Assembly (NCBI GenBank): GCA_036583965.1
Contig: JAZBQD010000015.1
Location: 66,060,330 to 66,124,329, forward strand
From: Prunella strophiata
Taxonomy: Eukaryota; Chordata; Aves; Passeriformes; Prunellidae
Reading direction: 5' to 3'
Length of the DNA: 64,000 nt
Part shown: positions 40,640-51,324 of the stretch, one piece after another
Numbering within the stretch: the first letter of the stretch is position 1
How the letters are laid out: every line of letters starts with the position of its first letter
The notes under the pieces: generated by a model
What the model was told of the DNA's origin: nothing
What the model saw: the letters and a program-made list of their open reading frames with translations, nothing else
Databases searched by the model: none
Translations under genes and position numbers: made by a program

Positions 40640-41640
40640 CAATGTCATCTACCTAGACTCCTGTAAGGCTTTCAACAGTGTCCCACACAACATCCTTAAC
40701 TCCAAATGGGACAGACATGGGTTCAAGGGGTGGACTATTTGGTGGCTAAGGAATTAGCTGAACAGACAAAGCCAGAGAGCTGTGGTCAGTGGCTCTATGT
40801 CCAGGCTGAGGTCAGTGACAAGTGTTGTCCCTCAGGGCTCTGTCTTGCCACCAGTGTTTTTCAATATTTTCACCAACAACACAGACAGAGGGATCAAGTG
40901 CACCCTCAGCAAGGAGGCTGAGTGGGGCAGTGGGCACAACACAAGGATGGGATGCCATCCAGAGGGCCCTGGGCAAACATGAGAAGTGGGCCCACAGGAA
41001 CCTCATGAAGTACAAGTCCAAAGGCGAGGTGCTGCACCTGGGTCAGGGTAATCCCAGACATGAGCACAGACTGGGGGAAGAACTCACTGACAGTCCTTCC
41101 CTGTGAAGAAGGACTTGGGTGTTCTCGTGGATGAAGAGCTGGACATGACCCAGCAATGTGCACTCACAGCCCAGAAAGCCAGCTGTATCCTGGGCTGCAT
41201 CCAAAGCAGTGTGGCCAGCAGCATGAGGGAGGGGATTCTGCCCCTCTGCTCTGCTCTGGTGAGACCCCACTGCAGTGCTGCATCAGCTCTGGGGTCCCCA
41301 GCACAGGAAGGACATGGACCTGATGAAGCAGGTGCAGAGGAGGGACACCAAGATGGTCAGAGGGCTGGAGCACCTTTCTCCTGTGAGGACAGGCTGAGAG
41401 AGCTGGGGAAGAGAAGGCTTTAGGGAGACTTTATAGCACCTTCCAGTACTCAGGGGGGGCATATACAAAAAAATGGAGAGCAGCTTTTTAGACAAGCAAA
41501 TAGTGACAGGATAAGGGAGGATCCTTTAAACTGAAGAAATTCTTCACTGGGAGGAGTGGTAAGATGCTGGAAAAGTTTTCCCAGAGAAGCTGTGGATGTC
41601 CCATTCCTTGGAGTGCTCAAGGCTAGGCTGGATAGAGCTT
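40640..41640 (+). pseudogene. Broken CR1 ORF2 (reverse transcriptase C-part)
   Basis: Remains of the CR1 polyprotein scattered over three frames. Visible blocks include [15 protein letters not shown] (around 40,827-40,872, RT motif region), [19 protein letters not shown] in another frame (around 40,957-41,013), then KKDLGVLVDEELDMTQQCAL (around 41,106-41,166) and RPHCSA (around 41,262-41,279) in a third. After 'ctcagcaag' at about 40,903-40,911 the segment that should encode the catalytic F-A-D-D is missing: the text jumps straight to 'gaggctgagtgg', an apparent deletion of about 17 bp. With this and several frameshifts the copy cannot make active enzyme. Confidence 0.85.
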
Positions 41641-41668
41641 TGAACAATCAGGTTTAGCAAGACATGTC

Positions 41669-41674
41669 CCTGCC
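41669..41674 (+). repeat. Target-site duplication, left copy
   Basis: CCTGCC immediately before the LTR-like insertion. The identical right copy is at 41,986-41,991. Six-bp duplications are typical of class II (ERVK/alpha/beta-like) retroviral integration in birds. Confidence 0.8.
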
Positions 41675-41985
41675 TGTCGTTATTGACACAGATAAGGTTA
41701 CTAGTTATATCAGCGAGCTCTGAAATGTTATCTTGCTGTAGAAAGTCCCATACCTTTTCACAAGTTTCTGTTCCTCGCAGTGCTGACTCCATCCCTCCTC
41801 CTTCACCACAACACTGCTCACCTAAATTCTGTCTCTCCTCTCTTGCCTGGCCCCTCCTTTTATATTACTCAATTGTCACTGGATGTACCTGTGCCCTATT
41901 AAGGGCACACCTGTTCCAAATCTTAGTAATCAGAACAGCTGCAACTCTTTAGGGGATGAAATTACCTTCAGTACTACCTCCCACA
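41675..41985 (-). mobile_element. Solo LTR inserted in the CR1 (311 bp)
   Basis: The insertion starts TGTCGTTATTG and ends ...CCTCCCACA on plus, so both strands have the TGT...ACA ends of a retroviral LTR. A perfect CCTGCC duplication lies at each edge. On minus there is a TATA box, TATAAAA, at 41,858-41,864, followed by a G/A-rich leader, so I place transcription on minus. A palindrome, GTGCCCT-ATTA-AGGGCAC (41,891-41,908), lies just upstream of it. I see no canonical AATAAA after the TATA box. There is no internal viral sequence, so it is a solo LTR left by LTR-LTR recombination, or a nonautonomous element. The 82-codon minus frame across it is not a recognised gene. Confidence 0.75.
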
Positions 41986-41991
41986 CCTGCC
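41986..41991 (+). repeat. Target-site duplication, right copy
   Basis: CCTGCC, identical to 41,669-41,674. The CR1 sequence resumes here with cactggcagg. Confidence 0.8.
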
Positions 41992-42077
41992 CACTGGCAG
42001 GAAGGTTGGAACTAGATGATTTATAAGGTCCTTTCCTACCCAAGCCTTTCTGTGTTTCTATTTTTTTATGATTCTCT

Positions 42078-43800
42078 CAATTCTGTAATAACAACTTTGT
42101 TACCTTTTTTACATGCAGTACAACATATTTTTGATCAAATCCTAACAGAAAAAATATTCAAGACTGTGCAAGTTACCTAACCACTGTTATATGGGTTTGT
42201 TCAAAGTAAATTACTGATTTTATCAGTAATTACCAAAAAAATTCAGAGCAATGATGCATCATATAAAATTGAGAAGGGTTTTGTAGGAGATGAAAGTCTG
42301 GCACAAGTAGTCAAAGAGACACATAATTTTCAGAAACAAAAACTATTCACCAGATTGAGCCAAGAATACCTAAGCTTGAAAATTTATGTGTATTATGGTG
42401 TGTTAGGAAAAGGTATTTGTTTGCTACAATTCTATTTCCCCTCTTATTTTATCTTTCTTTAGATTTCTGTTGTCAGTCTGATATTTCAAAGCACATCTGT
42501 AATAAAAAGAAACATCCATAGCATCTGAAAAGACATGAGCAGATCTTGAGCAGATGCTAGAAAATGAAACTGAGAAATCTGCAGGGGATAACTAAGTCAA
42601 CAGGACAGAAGTATCTTCTATCAATTAATGAAGTTGTCAGTGGGTTAAAGAAGCTACTTTTAAGAGAGAAGTCCAAAGGATGGTCATGAACTGAGATTGT
42701 TCAGGGACCCATTAGGGACACTACTGCAACAATATCTAGAAACCATTCAGAGAAAGATACTGCCCTTGTGGTGGGATGTTGAATGACAAGTCTCCCAGTA
42801 CAGTATGTCTTACAACAAGTTTCTACTGCATCTATGTTTTAAAAGTAAGGATAGGGGGATTGACTCCAGCAGGCAAAATCAGCCTGGCTGGTTTCTTGTT
42901 CACAAATTCACAAGGCAACCATGAAAACCACACACCTGGTGAAACACACCTTTGCCACCAAGATGAACGTGCAGGTGAACCTGAGGGGGAAAATACATTG
43001 CAGTAGGAAATCTCAGTGTAGAAATTCAAGAGGAGCTCAGAAAAACTTTGGTCTACACAGACTTTAAAAAACTTTTGCTCCTAGGAATTCTTGGCTACCT
43101 ACCTAGCACATCCTGGCATAGGCTGAAAGGGGTGACTACAGAGCCTGTTTCTCCATACTGCAGGTGTACAGATGGCAATCCTTGAGCACCATGGTCACAC
43201 TCTGTGTATGGTGTGTGTGTGTAACTGTGGGTGATCAGTTTTTCCTAGATCTCTGCAAGACCCAGGCATTGAGAAAAAGGGAAAAGGTCATATTCTGGAA
43301 AGATATTTGATGAATGTGTTTGATGATATGAGACATTAATTTCTCCCTTATCATGAGAAAAAAAATATAGTAAGGCCCCTTTTGCATGCAAGAAGGCTTT
43401 AGAATAAAACAAAAATATGGAAAGGGAAAAGTTTGGCTTCAGGTGGGGGCCTTGTAGAAGAGTTAGACGACAGGACATGATATCAGCTATGCAGTAACAT
43501 TGGTTTATGGTTTTCCTTGGGACATCCTAAAAATGCAGCAGAATAACGTTCATTTTAATTAACAGGCACAGTGTAATGTCTGTCTCACAGAATGTCTTTA
43601 AGGTTGGATTTGGTCATGGTTTGGATGGTAGAAATAGGAAAAAATTCTGGCAGTAAAAATCCCGTAATATTTATCTCATGGGAACGATTCTGCAGGATGA
43701 TAACACTGATGTGTGTGTGTGTGTACATTTGTGTCTGTGCACGTATTTTAGTACCTGCACTAAACAAAAGTCTGTTCTCTACTCTGAATTATGGAGCTGT
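42078..43800. other. Stretch between two CR1 copies, no gene seen
   Basis: AT-rich DNA with no supported gene. It carries short TG repeats near 43,206-43,222 and 43,710-43,724. Confidence 0.55.
43710..43724 (+). repeat. Short (TG)n microsatellite
   Basis: About seven TG units, about 75 bp left of the abrupt end of the minus-strand CR1. Confidence 0.85.
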
Positions 43801-44755
43801 CTGATTAACAGACCACCTGGCTACACCCTCCTTCCAGGCAGCTGGAGAGACTGATAAGGATTTTCCTGAACATCCACTTCTCCAGGCTAAATAACCCCAG
43901 CTCCCTCAGTGACTTCTCATATGTCTGGTGTTCTAGACCCCTCACCAGCCTTGTTGCCCTTCTCTGGGCAAGTTCCAGCATCTCAACATCCTTCCTAAAC
44001 TGAGGGGCCCAGAACAGGACACAGCACTCAAGGTGTGGCCTCACCAGTGCCAAGTACAGGGGGACAATCACTGCCCTGCTCCTGCTGGCCACACTATTCC
44101 TGATACAGGCCAGGTTGCCATTGGGCTTCTTGGCCACCTGGGCACAATGCTGGCTCATGTTCAGTGTGCCACCAATTAGTACCCCCAGGTCCCTTTCTGC
44201 TGGGAAGATTTCTAGCTACTCTGTCCCTAGCCTGCAGCACTGCAGGGGGTTGTTGTACCCAAAGTATACTGGCACTTGGTCTGGTTGAACCTCACATTAT
44301 TGGATTTGGCCCATCAATCCAGGTCCCTCTGCAGAGCCCTTCTACCCTCCAGCAGATCAACACTGCCCACTATTTGGTGTCATCTTCAAATTTCCAAATG
44401 GTGGACTTGATCCCTGCATCCAGATCATCAATAGAAAGTATTAAACAGCACTGGGCCCAACACAGATCCCTGGAGGACACCAATAGGGGCTGGCCACCTG
44501 CTGGATGCAGGACCATTCCCCACCACTCTCTGGACCCAGCCATCCAGCCAGTTCCTAACCCAGCAAGGGTCCCACCTGTACAAGCCATGGGCTGCCAGCT
44601 TTCCCAGGAGGGTGCTGTGGGTGATGTTGTCAAAGGCCTTGCTGACACATCCAGAGCCTTTCCCTCATCCAGCAGGTGGGGAACCTGGTCATAAAAAGAG
44701 ATCAGGTTGGTCAGGCAGGACGTGCCTTAATCCATACTGGCTGGATTTTATTCTA
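43801..44755 (-). mobile_element. CR1 LINE fragment, minus strand, 3' end missing
   Basis: The minus strand reads through CR1 ORF2 from within the reverse transcriptase (LTNLISFYDQVPHLLDEG-like, about 44,705-44,660) to the thumb/C-terminal region ([12 protein letters not shown], about 43,910-43,875), then a block ending [10 protein letters not shown] near 43,810. It stops there. The last part of ORF2 and the CR1 3' UTR with its short terminal repeat are absent, which is unusual because CR1 copies normally keep the 3' end. The style differs from the 40.6-kb copy, suggesting another CR1 subfamily. Similarity was judged by eye. Confidence 0.88.
43805..44650 (-). pseudogene. Broken CR1 ORF2 (reverse transcriptase part)
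   Basis: Three minus-strand blocks are in CR1 order. The first (about 44,648-44,370) shows SWESWQPMACTGGTL, GTGWMAGSREWW and then IDDLDAGIKSTIWKFEDDTK. Here F-E-D-D stands where the catalytic F-A-D-D is expected. The VPQGSVLGP block between is frame-shifted. The 44,360-44,165 block is out of frame. The last (44,158-43,805) reads [36 protein letters not shown], then [13 protein letters not shown]. Frameshifts and 3' loss make it inactive. The 176-codon plus frame at 44,164-44,694 is simply the antisense of this fragment. Confidence 0.85.
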
Positions 44756-45005
44756 CAGGAATGAGTGCACTGTAATGCAGGGAAGATCACCGATGTGAAA
44801 ATTGAGGTAAGTCTAGAATATGAGCATGGTGTAGATCAGGGATCAGCAGCTGGCCTTTCTCCTGGCAACTGGGAAAAGAAGCATCCAGATTTTGAGCCTG
44901 ATCAAAGCTTGTCAAAGAAGCAGATGCAGCCTGTAGTTTTCCCTTCAGGACCCTCAGACATCCTCAGGAGCATGATAATGCTCCCACAGTTTGTAATGAG
45001 GTAAA

Positions 45006-45085
45006 CACCAACCATACAGACACATGTAGGAGAGATTATTAGGGTCACCAACCATGCAGACACATGTAGGAGAGATTATTAGGGT
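45006..45085 (+). repeat. Two-copy tandem duplication, 40-bp unit
   Basis: The unit beginning caccaaccat (45,006-45,045) is repeated at 45,046-45,085 with one difference (catacag versus catgcag). The near identity indicates a recent duplication, likely polymorphic. Confidence 0.95.
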
Positions 45086-48000
45086 CAAGCATTTATGCAA
45101 GGAGCATTAATGCAACATAAGCCCAAAATGTCCATTATAACATATATAACTAACAGCAAAAGTGTATTTAAATACTTTGTGCTACTTGGGTAACTTTTTG
45201 TGGCAACCTGACAGAGGAATTATCTTACAAAAATAAGAATCAGCTAAAAATATTTGAACTTCCACATTTTTATATAATATGAAGAAATATATTGTCTTTT
45301 ACGTGAAGTTTAGCAGGAGGTTGAGGTGACAGCTTCCAGGCTGCTCAGCTAAAAATGAATTGCAACAACAGAGCTTTTTCCAAACTCAGACTTGTTATGC
45401 TACTTAATGTTGATGTAAACATACACAAGAGACAACAGCAGCTCAGATACACATGGTCCTTGGGGGCTAAGTTTCCTAATACTTCATAAACATGAATTTG
45501 CAAGTGGTGTATGTGAACAATTTTAAGTTTGCATATCTATGCAATCATGAAAGAGGGGTGAAAATTTTCTCAGGAAATACCTTCTTCAGTGTCAGGAGAG
45601 GAAGTGGGTCCACAAATCACCACATAGGAGTTATATCACAGCTCTGCTGTTCCAGAAACTGCTTCCATTTGCTGGTGCACTGCAGATAATATCCCCAGCA
45701 AATTCATTACATGCAAAAATTGTTAAAGGTGGGGAGAAAAAATTATATAAACCCAAAGAATTTGCTTATAGGTCACAGCAAATTAGAGACCTGCATAATG
45801 CTGCCTTAACTATGACAGAATAAAAAGAAATACCACAAATTGCTTCAAAACAGCAAAAAGTGCATGTGCATTTACCTTAAACATTTTATGCCATGTTTAT
45901 GTTGACCTTGCCATCTGCTTCATTCTACATAAGGGGTCTTGTGGATCTTGAGATCAGCAAGATTTCCCTTTCCAATAGCCAGCACCTCTCTGGAAAGAGG
46001 GACTCCTTTTGTTTTTGTCAGTTCTTGGGCTGCTGCCCTTCTAGACAAAACCAGGCCAATAGTCTCAGCAGGAAATCACAGCCAGTGCTGTTGGAGCCAG
46101 TTGGTCTCCTATTATCCTATTCCTGTGGAATGGCTTATCTTGAGTCATTGTTTCTTTACAGCCTCTTTTTAGAGTGAATCAATGTACTCATACAGTGTCT
46201 ACCCTGTAATAAGGCCATCAGAGTTTTTATACATTTTTATGGCCCACTCAACATCCTTCACAACAGTTAACTTGAGAGATTTCTGTCATTGTGGAGATGG
46301 GCCTCAGGCCCATAGAATCTTGGCTGAACTAAAAAAATATCTTTTAGAAAGACACCCAAAGCTTAAATAATTTTTGGAAAATATGATCAAATCTTTCATA
46401 AAAACAAATGTGTAATGAGGCAAAGAAATATAACCAGAAGAAGATGAAAGACTGGGCAACCTTTTTCTTCAAAAGATGGGAATGTGATATTTGAGACAAT
46501 AAATAATATTAGAAAACAATTTCAACAACAAAGTAATAAAAAGGATCAGGAAGAATACCCTGGAGATCAGCTTCACTGAGTCTGGTTTCAACATCAGTTC
46601 CTGAGTGCACTAATATTACTCACTAATGTCCTAAAACCACCACTTCCAAATAAGACGCAGTTCTGTGTAGCCCCATTAATCCCCCACATCCCCTCTCTGC
46701 TGATTAAGGGGCTTAAAGAAGTTTATTTAGTCTCTCTAGCTTTCAAGATGAAAGGCTATTTCCTCAAATAGTCAGGGCTTGTAGATACAGAAGGTTCAAG
46801 CTTCATTCCATATCCTAGACAGGAATATCCTTGGCAAGGACCCCCTCAGAACACAATCATCAGAGCACAGTGCACTGGGAAGTGCTGAAATGAGAAGAGA
46901 CAGGATGACACCACTTACAGTGACACTCTTTAGTTCAGGTCACAGTGTGTTGTTCTTGCAAAATGTCCAAGATCACAAAGAGAGTGAGAGAGTGAGGAAG
47001 GCAAAACAAAGCAGCTTCTGCTTCACTTGTCACCTTCATTCAGAGTAAAAGAGTGAATGAGAATCTATCCTCAGCCATGGCTAAAGGTACTAAGGGGCAG
47101 AGCTACTTAACTAGTAAATATGTCAGTAAAATTAAGGCAACATTCATGCAACAGCCAAAGAATATCTCAAAGCTCTGCCACAGATTGGAAACACTATTCA
47201 TTCTGTGTGAACATTTCTCCTGTCTTGAGCCTTCTGGAGCATCTATCTCCTGAGATGCCTAACCTATCTAAAATTGCTAGATCTCCACATCATGAGAAGA
47301 ATACTTCCAAAAGGCTTTTTCACTCCTTTTTGCAATTTAAAATTAAAGGGGTTATCAATAGGAATACTAATGAGACGTTGTATTGAAGTTACTATTGAGA
47401 ACAAGTGATAAAAATAAAAGCATTTTGGCTGAAATGTGAAAAATTCAAAGTTAAACTCCAGGATTTGCACCAAGTAGGTGTAGATCTCCAATATGAGAGA
47501 CCTTTAGCCTGTTTGGAGGCCCCTGGGCAGAGGAATGAGAATCTCCTTCCCTAGTGCATGTGAACTTCTGCATGGACAAACCTGGGCCATGCCCAGCAGG
47601 TTGGGTCCAACAAGGAGCTCTCTCATTCAGAGCACAGAAGCAAAAGTTTTACCTTGCTGATGAGTGGTCTCCTCTGCAGAGGCATTTCCAAGTGAAGGCA
47701 AGAGCACCAACTTTCACTGGTTCCATCAACACATGCAGCTCTGGTACACACAGAAATAGAAACTTGCTTTTAGCATGATTTTAACCATGCCTTCTGTCAG
47801 CAAGTGAGGACCAATGAAGACAATTCTGTTCTGTGAGGACACACTGATACTCCATCTATCTTTTAAGCTAATTCACCTTCTCCCCAAGGCAGTAGGGTAA
47901 CAAAATACAAGAATATAACTGGCAGGCTTGCAAATTGACTGGACTTAAAGAAGGGTATTTACAGTGTTTATGATACACAGTATGTATGTGGAGCCATATT

Positions 48001-48449
48001 CAGAAAAAGTGCACTGTAATTACTGATATTTTTTACAATTTAAATTTTGCCCAATAAATCTCATAGAGGACAAGTATGGGAATTTGTTAAAGAACATTGC
48101 CAGTGTTCATTATTTACAGCTGCAATTTTTTGGAATGGTCACTGTAACTGCATCCCTGTTTGCCTCCATAATACTCTAACACATTCTAATTTTTGCTTCT
48201 AACTTTTGAAGGTTTTAATGGCAGATAAAAATATATTAAATTACTCTGATCTTTACCAGCTTATGCAGGGAGAACACTCCATGTAAGAGTATTTTTGGTA
48301 TTCAAAAAATGTGGAAGAGAAATAAAGGGAAATGGAAAATTTAGAGAAAAAACTGTGAATGAAAACTTAAAGAGTTCTATGAGTGCTGCTGATTATACAA
48401 TTGAGTTTCCTGATTATTCAATGAGGAAAGAAGACAACTTTGGCTAAAA

Positions 48450-48453
<4 letters not shown>

Positions 48454-48490
<37 letters not shown>
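48454..48490 (+). repeat. T37 homopolymer
   Basis: An uninterrupted run of 37 T. The lysine- or phenylalanine-rich frames across it are spurious. Confidence 0.9.
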
Positions 48491-48491
<1 letters not shown>

Positions 48492-49669
48492 TGGTAAAGT
48501 GAAATCTGTAAGGTGACAATTGTCAAATGAAAAATAAGATGATGGTAGAAACAGAAATCATGTCTGGCAGAGCAATGAATGTTAAGAAGAAATTTGAATA
48601 TACTAGTCATTAATTATTGTAATAGGGAGGCTGTTTATGTAGGAATGTTGATGGAGAAAAGACACAAGTATGACACTAGTTTTTCTGTTCTGCATTTGAA
48701 AAGAAACAGAAGATAATCATAAGAGAAAAGTAAGCTTCTAACCACTTTGCTAAGCAGTATTCAGCGAGAGAAACTAGGTAAAAATCATTAGTCCTGAATA
48801 TCTTGAATGCTAAATTTCTGAATTTTTTTTGCTGGGGGATCTTTAGTCCAGGGAAATAAACTTTCTATGACTGAATACCAGCAGGAATCCAAACTGTGCA
48901 GGAGTCAGGGAGGGGTAAGGGGGTTACCCCACTGGACTACAGCAGGCTTCTGTTAATCCCCCAGAAACGAAATGGAAAAATTAATATGGTATTGCCCCAA
49001 CTGGAAGTATTCAAAGATAGTGATATAATTATTGTGTGATGTAGGAATTAAGTTCATTTGTAGGAAATAAGCTCATTTAAAGCAGCCCCACATGGTTGAT
49101 GTTTGTTTACAAGAGTGTTTTTATGCATGCAGATCATCTGCTGTGTATGTTAGAGGTCGAGGAGGTGAAAATAACAATAGTCACTTATGCTAAGTGATGA
49201 TTACCTGTTCTGAGCAGGGCTTTTCATGCTCTAAAGGCACTAGTTAAGGCTTTTCTTCAGACATGTTCTCTGCTTTCCTCAGATTTTTGAGAGCTACTAA
49301 AATAAAAGCACAGCAAAGTTTGGTTCCCTGCTTGCCCTGGCCAAGATATGATCTGCAGCACAGACAGAGAGAGCACCACACACTGAATGAAAGATGCTTT
49401 TCAGGTTCATAAAGCATCATCTAAGTGCTCTTGCACATCTCTAGTGGTGCTGCTCCAGGTGATGTCTGTGTGAATTGAGATGTCCTGCCACCTGTGTGAG
49501 GGGTGGCATCAGCTCTGTATTTCGGAAGCCTCCTTGATGAGCAGCTAATCAAATGTACAGTACACTGCAGTGTGAAGTTCCCACACAACGTCCCTGGGGA
49601 AGTTTCAGGACCACCTTCTAGAATTACTGGTTTGGTCAGGCTGGGTTTGGTTTGGTTCCTTTGTTCTTT

Positions 49670-49670
<1 letters not shown>

Positions 49671-49733
<63 letters not shown>

Positions 49734-49762
49734 TTTTTTTGTTTTTTGTTTTTTGTCTCCTT
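49671..49762 (+). repeat. T62 homopolymer with GT-rich right edge
   Basis: 62 consecutive T (49,671-49,732), then T7, T6 and T6 blocks separated by single G. This is the longest simple repeat in the window. Such a run is prone to slippage in vivo and in sequencing, so its exact length is uncertain. It could be the complement of a poly(A) tail, but no element body is recognisable to its left. Confidence 0.9.
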
Positions 49763-50030
49763 TTCCCATTTCTGCTCCACTGTATGAACATCTGGGCAAA
49801 CTGTCTTTGGCACATTGTACTGAGATGTAACTGGACTATAAATAAATACTAAACCCCTTGTTTACACACACAGTGAAATTGTGGGAGTTGCAAGTACTCC
49901 ACCTGACAGGTCAGCACGAATCTGTTCATTATAATGTAATAGACACACATTTTAGATGGCAGTGATACTTTGTAGCCTCATACACCAACTTTAAAACTTG
50001 AGGTGACACGGAGAGAATACTATCATAATT

Positions 50031-50050
50031 AAAAAAAAAAAAAAAAAAAA
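50031..50050 (+). repeat. A20 homopolymer
   Basis: An uninterrupted run of 20 A with no recognisable element attached. Confidence 0.9.
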
Positions 50051-51307
50051 TCTCTCCAAGAACCTGTGGTCTATGTAAATGCCAATTATACTTTGGGTAT
50101 AACTATATGCAAAAGGTTTATCACAGCCAGTAACTTCAGCCAAAAGTTCCTTCCAAAACTGTGGATAATGCAATTTCTGCCAAGTATAAGTAAAGACTTT
50201 GAAAACACAAACTGCTACAAGGCAGTTATCCTGCAACCACAGTCCTCTTAGTTAAGAGTCTTGTATTCATTGGTTGCAACATTTAAAATGTTGACAGGGC
50301 TGCTCTTCAGGCTTATGTGTTTTTCAAGAAGTCTTTTGCTATCCTGTGCTTCAAAGTCAAAGCATCTCAGAAGTACCTGTAGTTGAAAATCCACTTAAGA
50401 ATAACACAGGCTTTAGTGACAGCTAAGTATTTTCAGACATTGGTGCACTCAAGATGGCATTCACATTTTATAATGGGAACAAGGAAAGATTGTCCTCTGT
50501 TCCTTGTGGCTGTGGCAAAGCACTGTTTTATCCTGTAGCCATTCTGCACACAAGCATCCTTTGGTCTGCTTCAACATCAAACTCCTGGTAACAATCCTAA
50601 GTACTACAGAAACAATTCTGTACCTAATGGCACTACTGTCTACTCTGAAATGCATTTGCAGCTCCAAGTTGCAAAGATGTCTAATGTTCAAAGTGAAAGG
50701 AAGAAAGTCTCTTCTCTTTCAGTTTGTGCTGTGACGGTCAAACTTACACCTGTAGCTAATAGAAGTAAGACAATATAATGATATCAGAGTAAAGAAGTAC
50801 CAAATTCAAGTTCTGTTTTCTGCCTATCTGCCAAGTCCACAGAGATGAGCATACATAATTGCCTACAAAATTTAATCTATCACCTGTTCAAAAATCATAC
50901 ATCCACTTACAGTCCAAAAGCACCACATCAGAGCATTTTGTTTTAAACTCCCTTTTACTGAGCATTACTGAACTCCTACCATGAGTATTGATATTAGCAC
51001 CAGCACCTTATAATCTTTCTGAAGTACAAGTGTTTTATATAATTTTCTATATTGTCTTGATTTTTTCCTACTGGATTTCAACAGCCCTCACTCTAGTAAG
51101 GCTCACAGACATATCAATTTGACTTTTATAATTCCAGCTTCAGTTTTCTAGGTCTCAAGTTCCCAGTGAAGATATTACAATAAATAAACTGTAGATAATA
51201 AGTAGTTATTCCTTTACACAAGTAAATTCTATTCCCTATATCAAGATTCTCTTAGCCTTCCCATCCATTACCTCTATATCTTATAAAAAGTTAATTTTCT
51301 TTTTTCC

Positions 51308-51324
51308 TTTTTTTTTTTTTTTTT
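51308..51324 (+). repeat. T17 homopolymer
   Basis: An uninterrupted run of 17 T within a T/C-rich tract. Confidence 0.9.

Larger units (their letters stand above)
40626..42077 (+). mobile_element. CR1 LINE, 5'-truncated, split by an LTR
   Basis: A CR1-type non-LTR retrotransposon copy in plus orientation. It begins inside the reverse transcriptase domain (gcaatgtcatctacctagac, about 40,640) and runs through the ORF2 C-terminus to a CR1-like 3' end (ttggaactagatgatttata at 42,007-42,026, then the terminal tatgattctctc near 42,067-42,078). Loss of the 5' part is usual for CR1. The body is interrupted at 41,675-41,985 by a 311-bp LTR-like insertion. When that is removed, the flanks join as gtccctgcc-cactggcagg, the expected CR1 order. 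The similarity call is from memory of the family, not a search. Confidence 0.9.

Noticed and set aside
41544..41792. 82-codon minus frame across the CR1-LTR junction
   Set aside because: Spans the LTR boundary into antisense CR1, so it is not an ancestral gene.
44164..44694. 176-codon plus-strand frame, the longest in the window
   Set aside because: It is the antisense of a minus-strand CR1 reverse transcriptase fragment and shows no independent domain.
49421..49813. Lysine-rich and phenylalanine-rich frames
   Set aside because: Produced by the T62 homopolymer.
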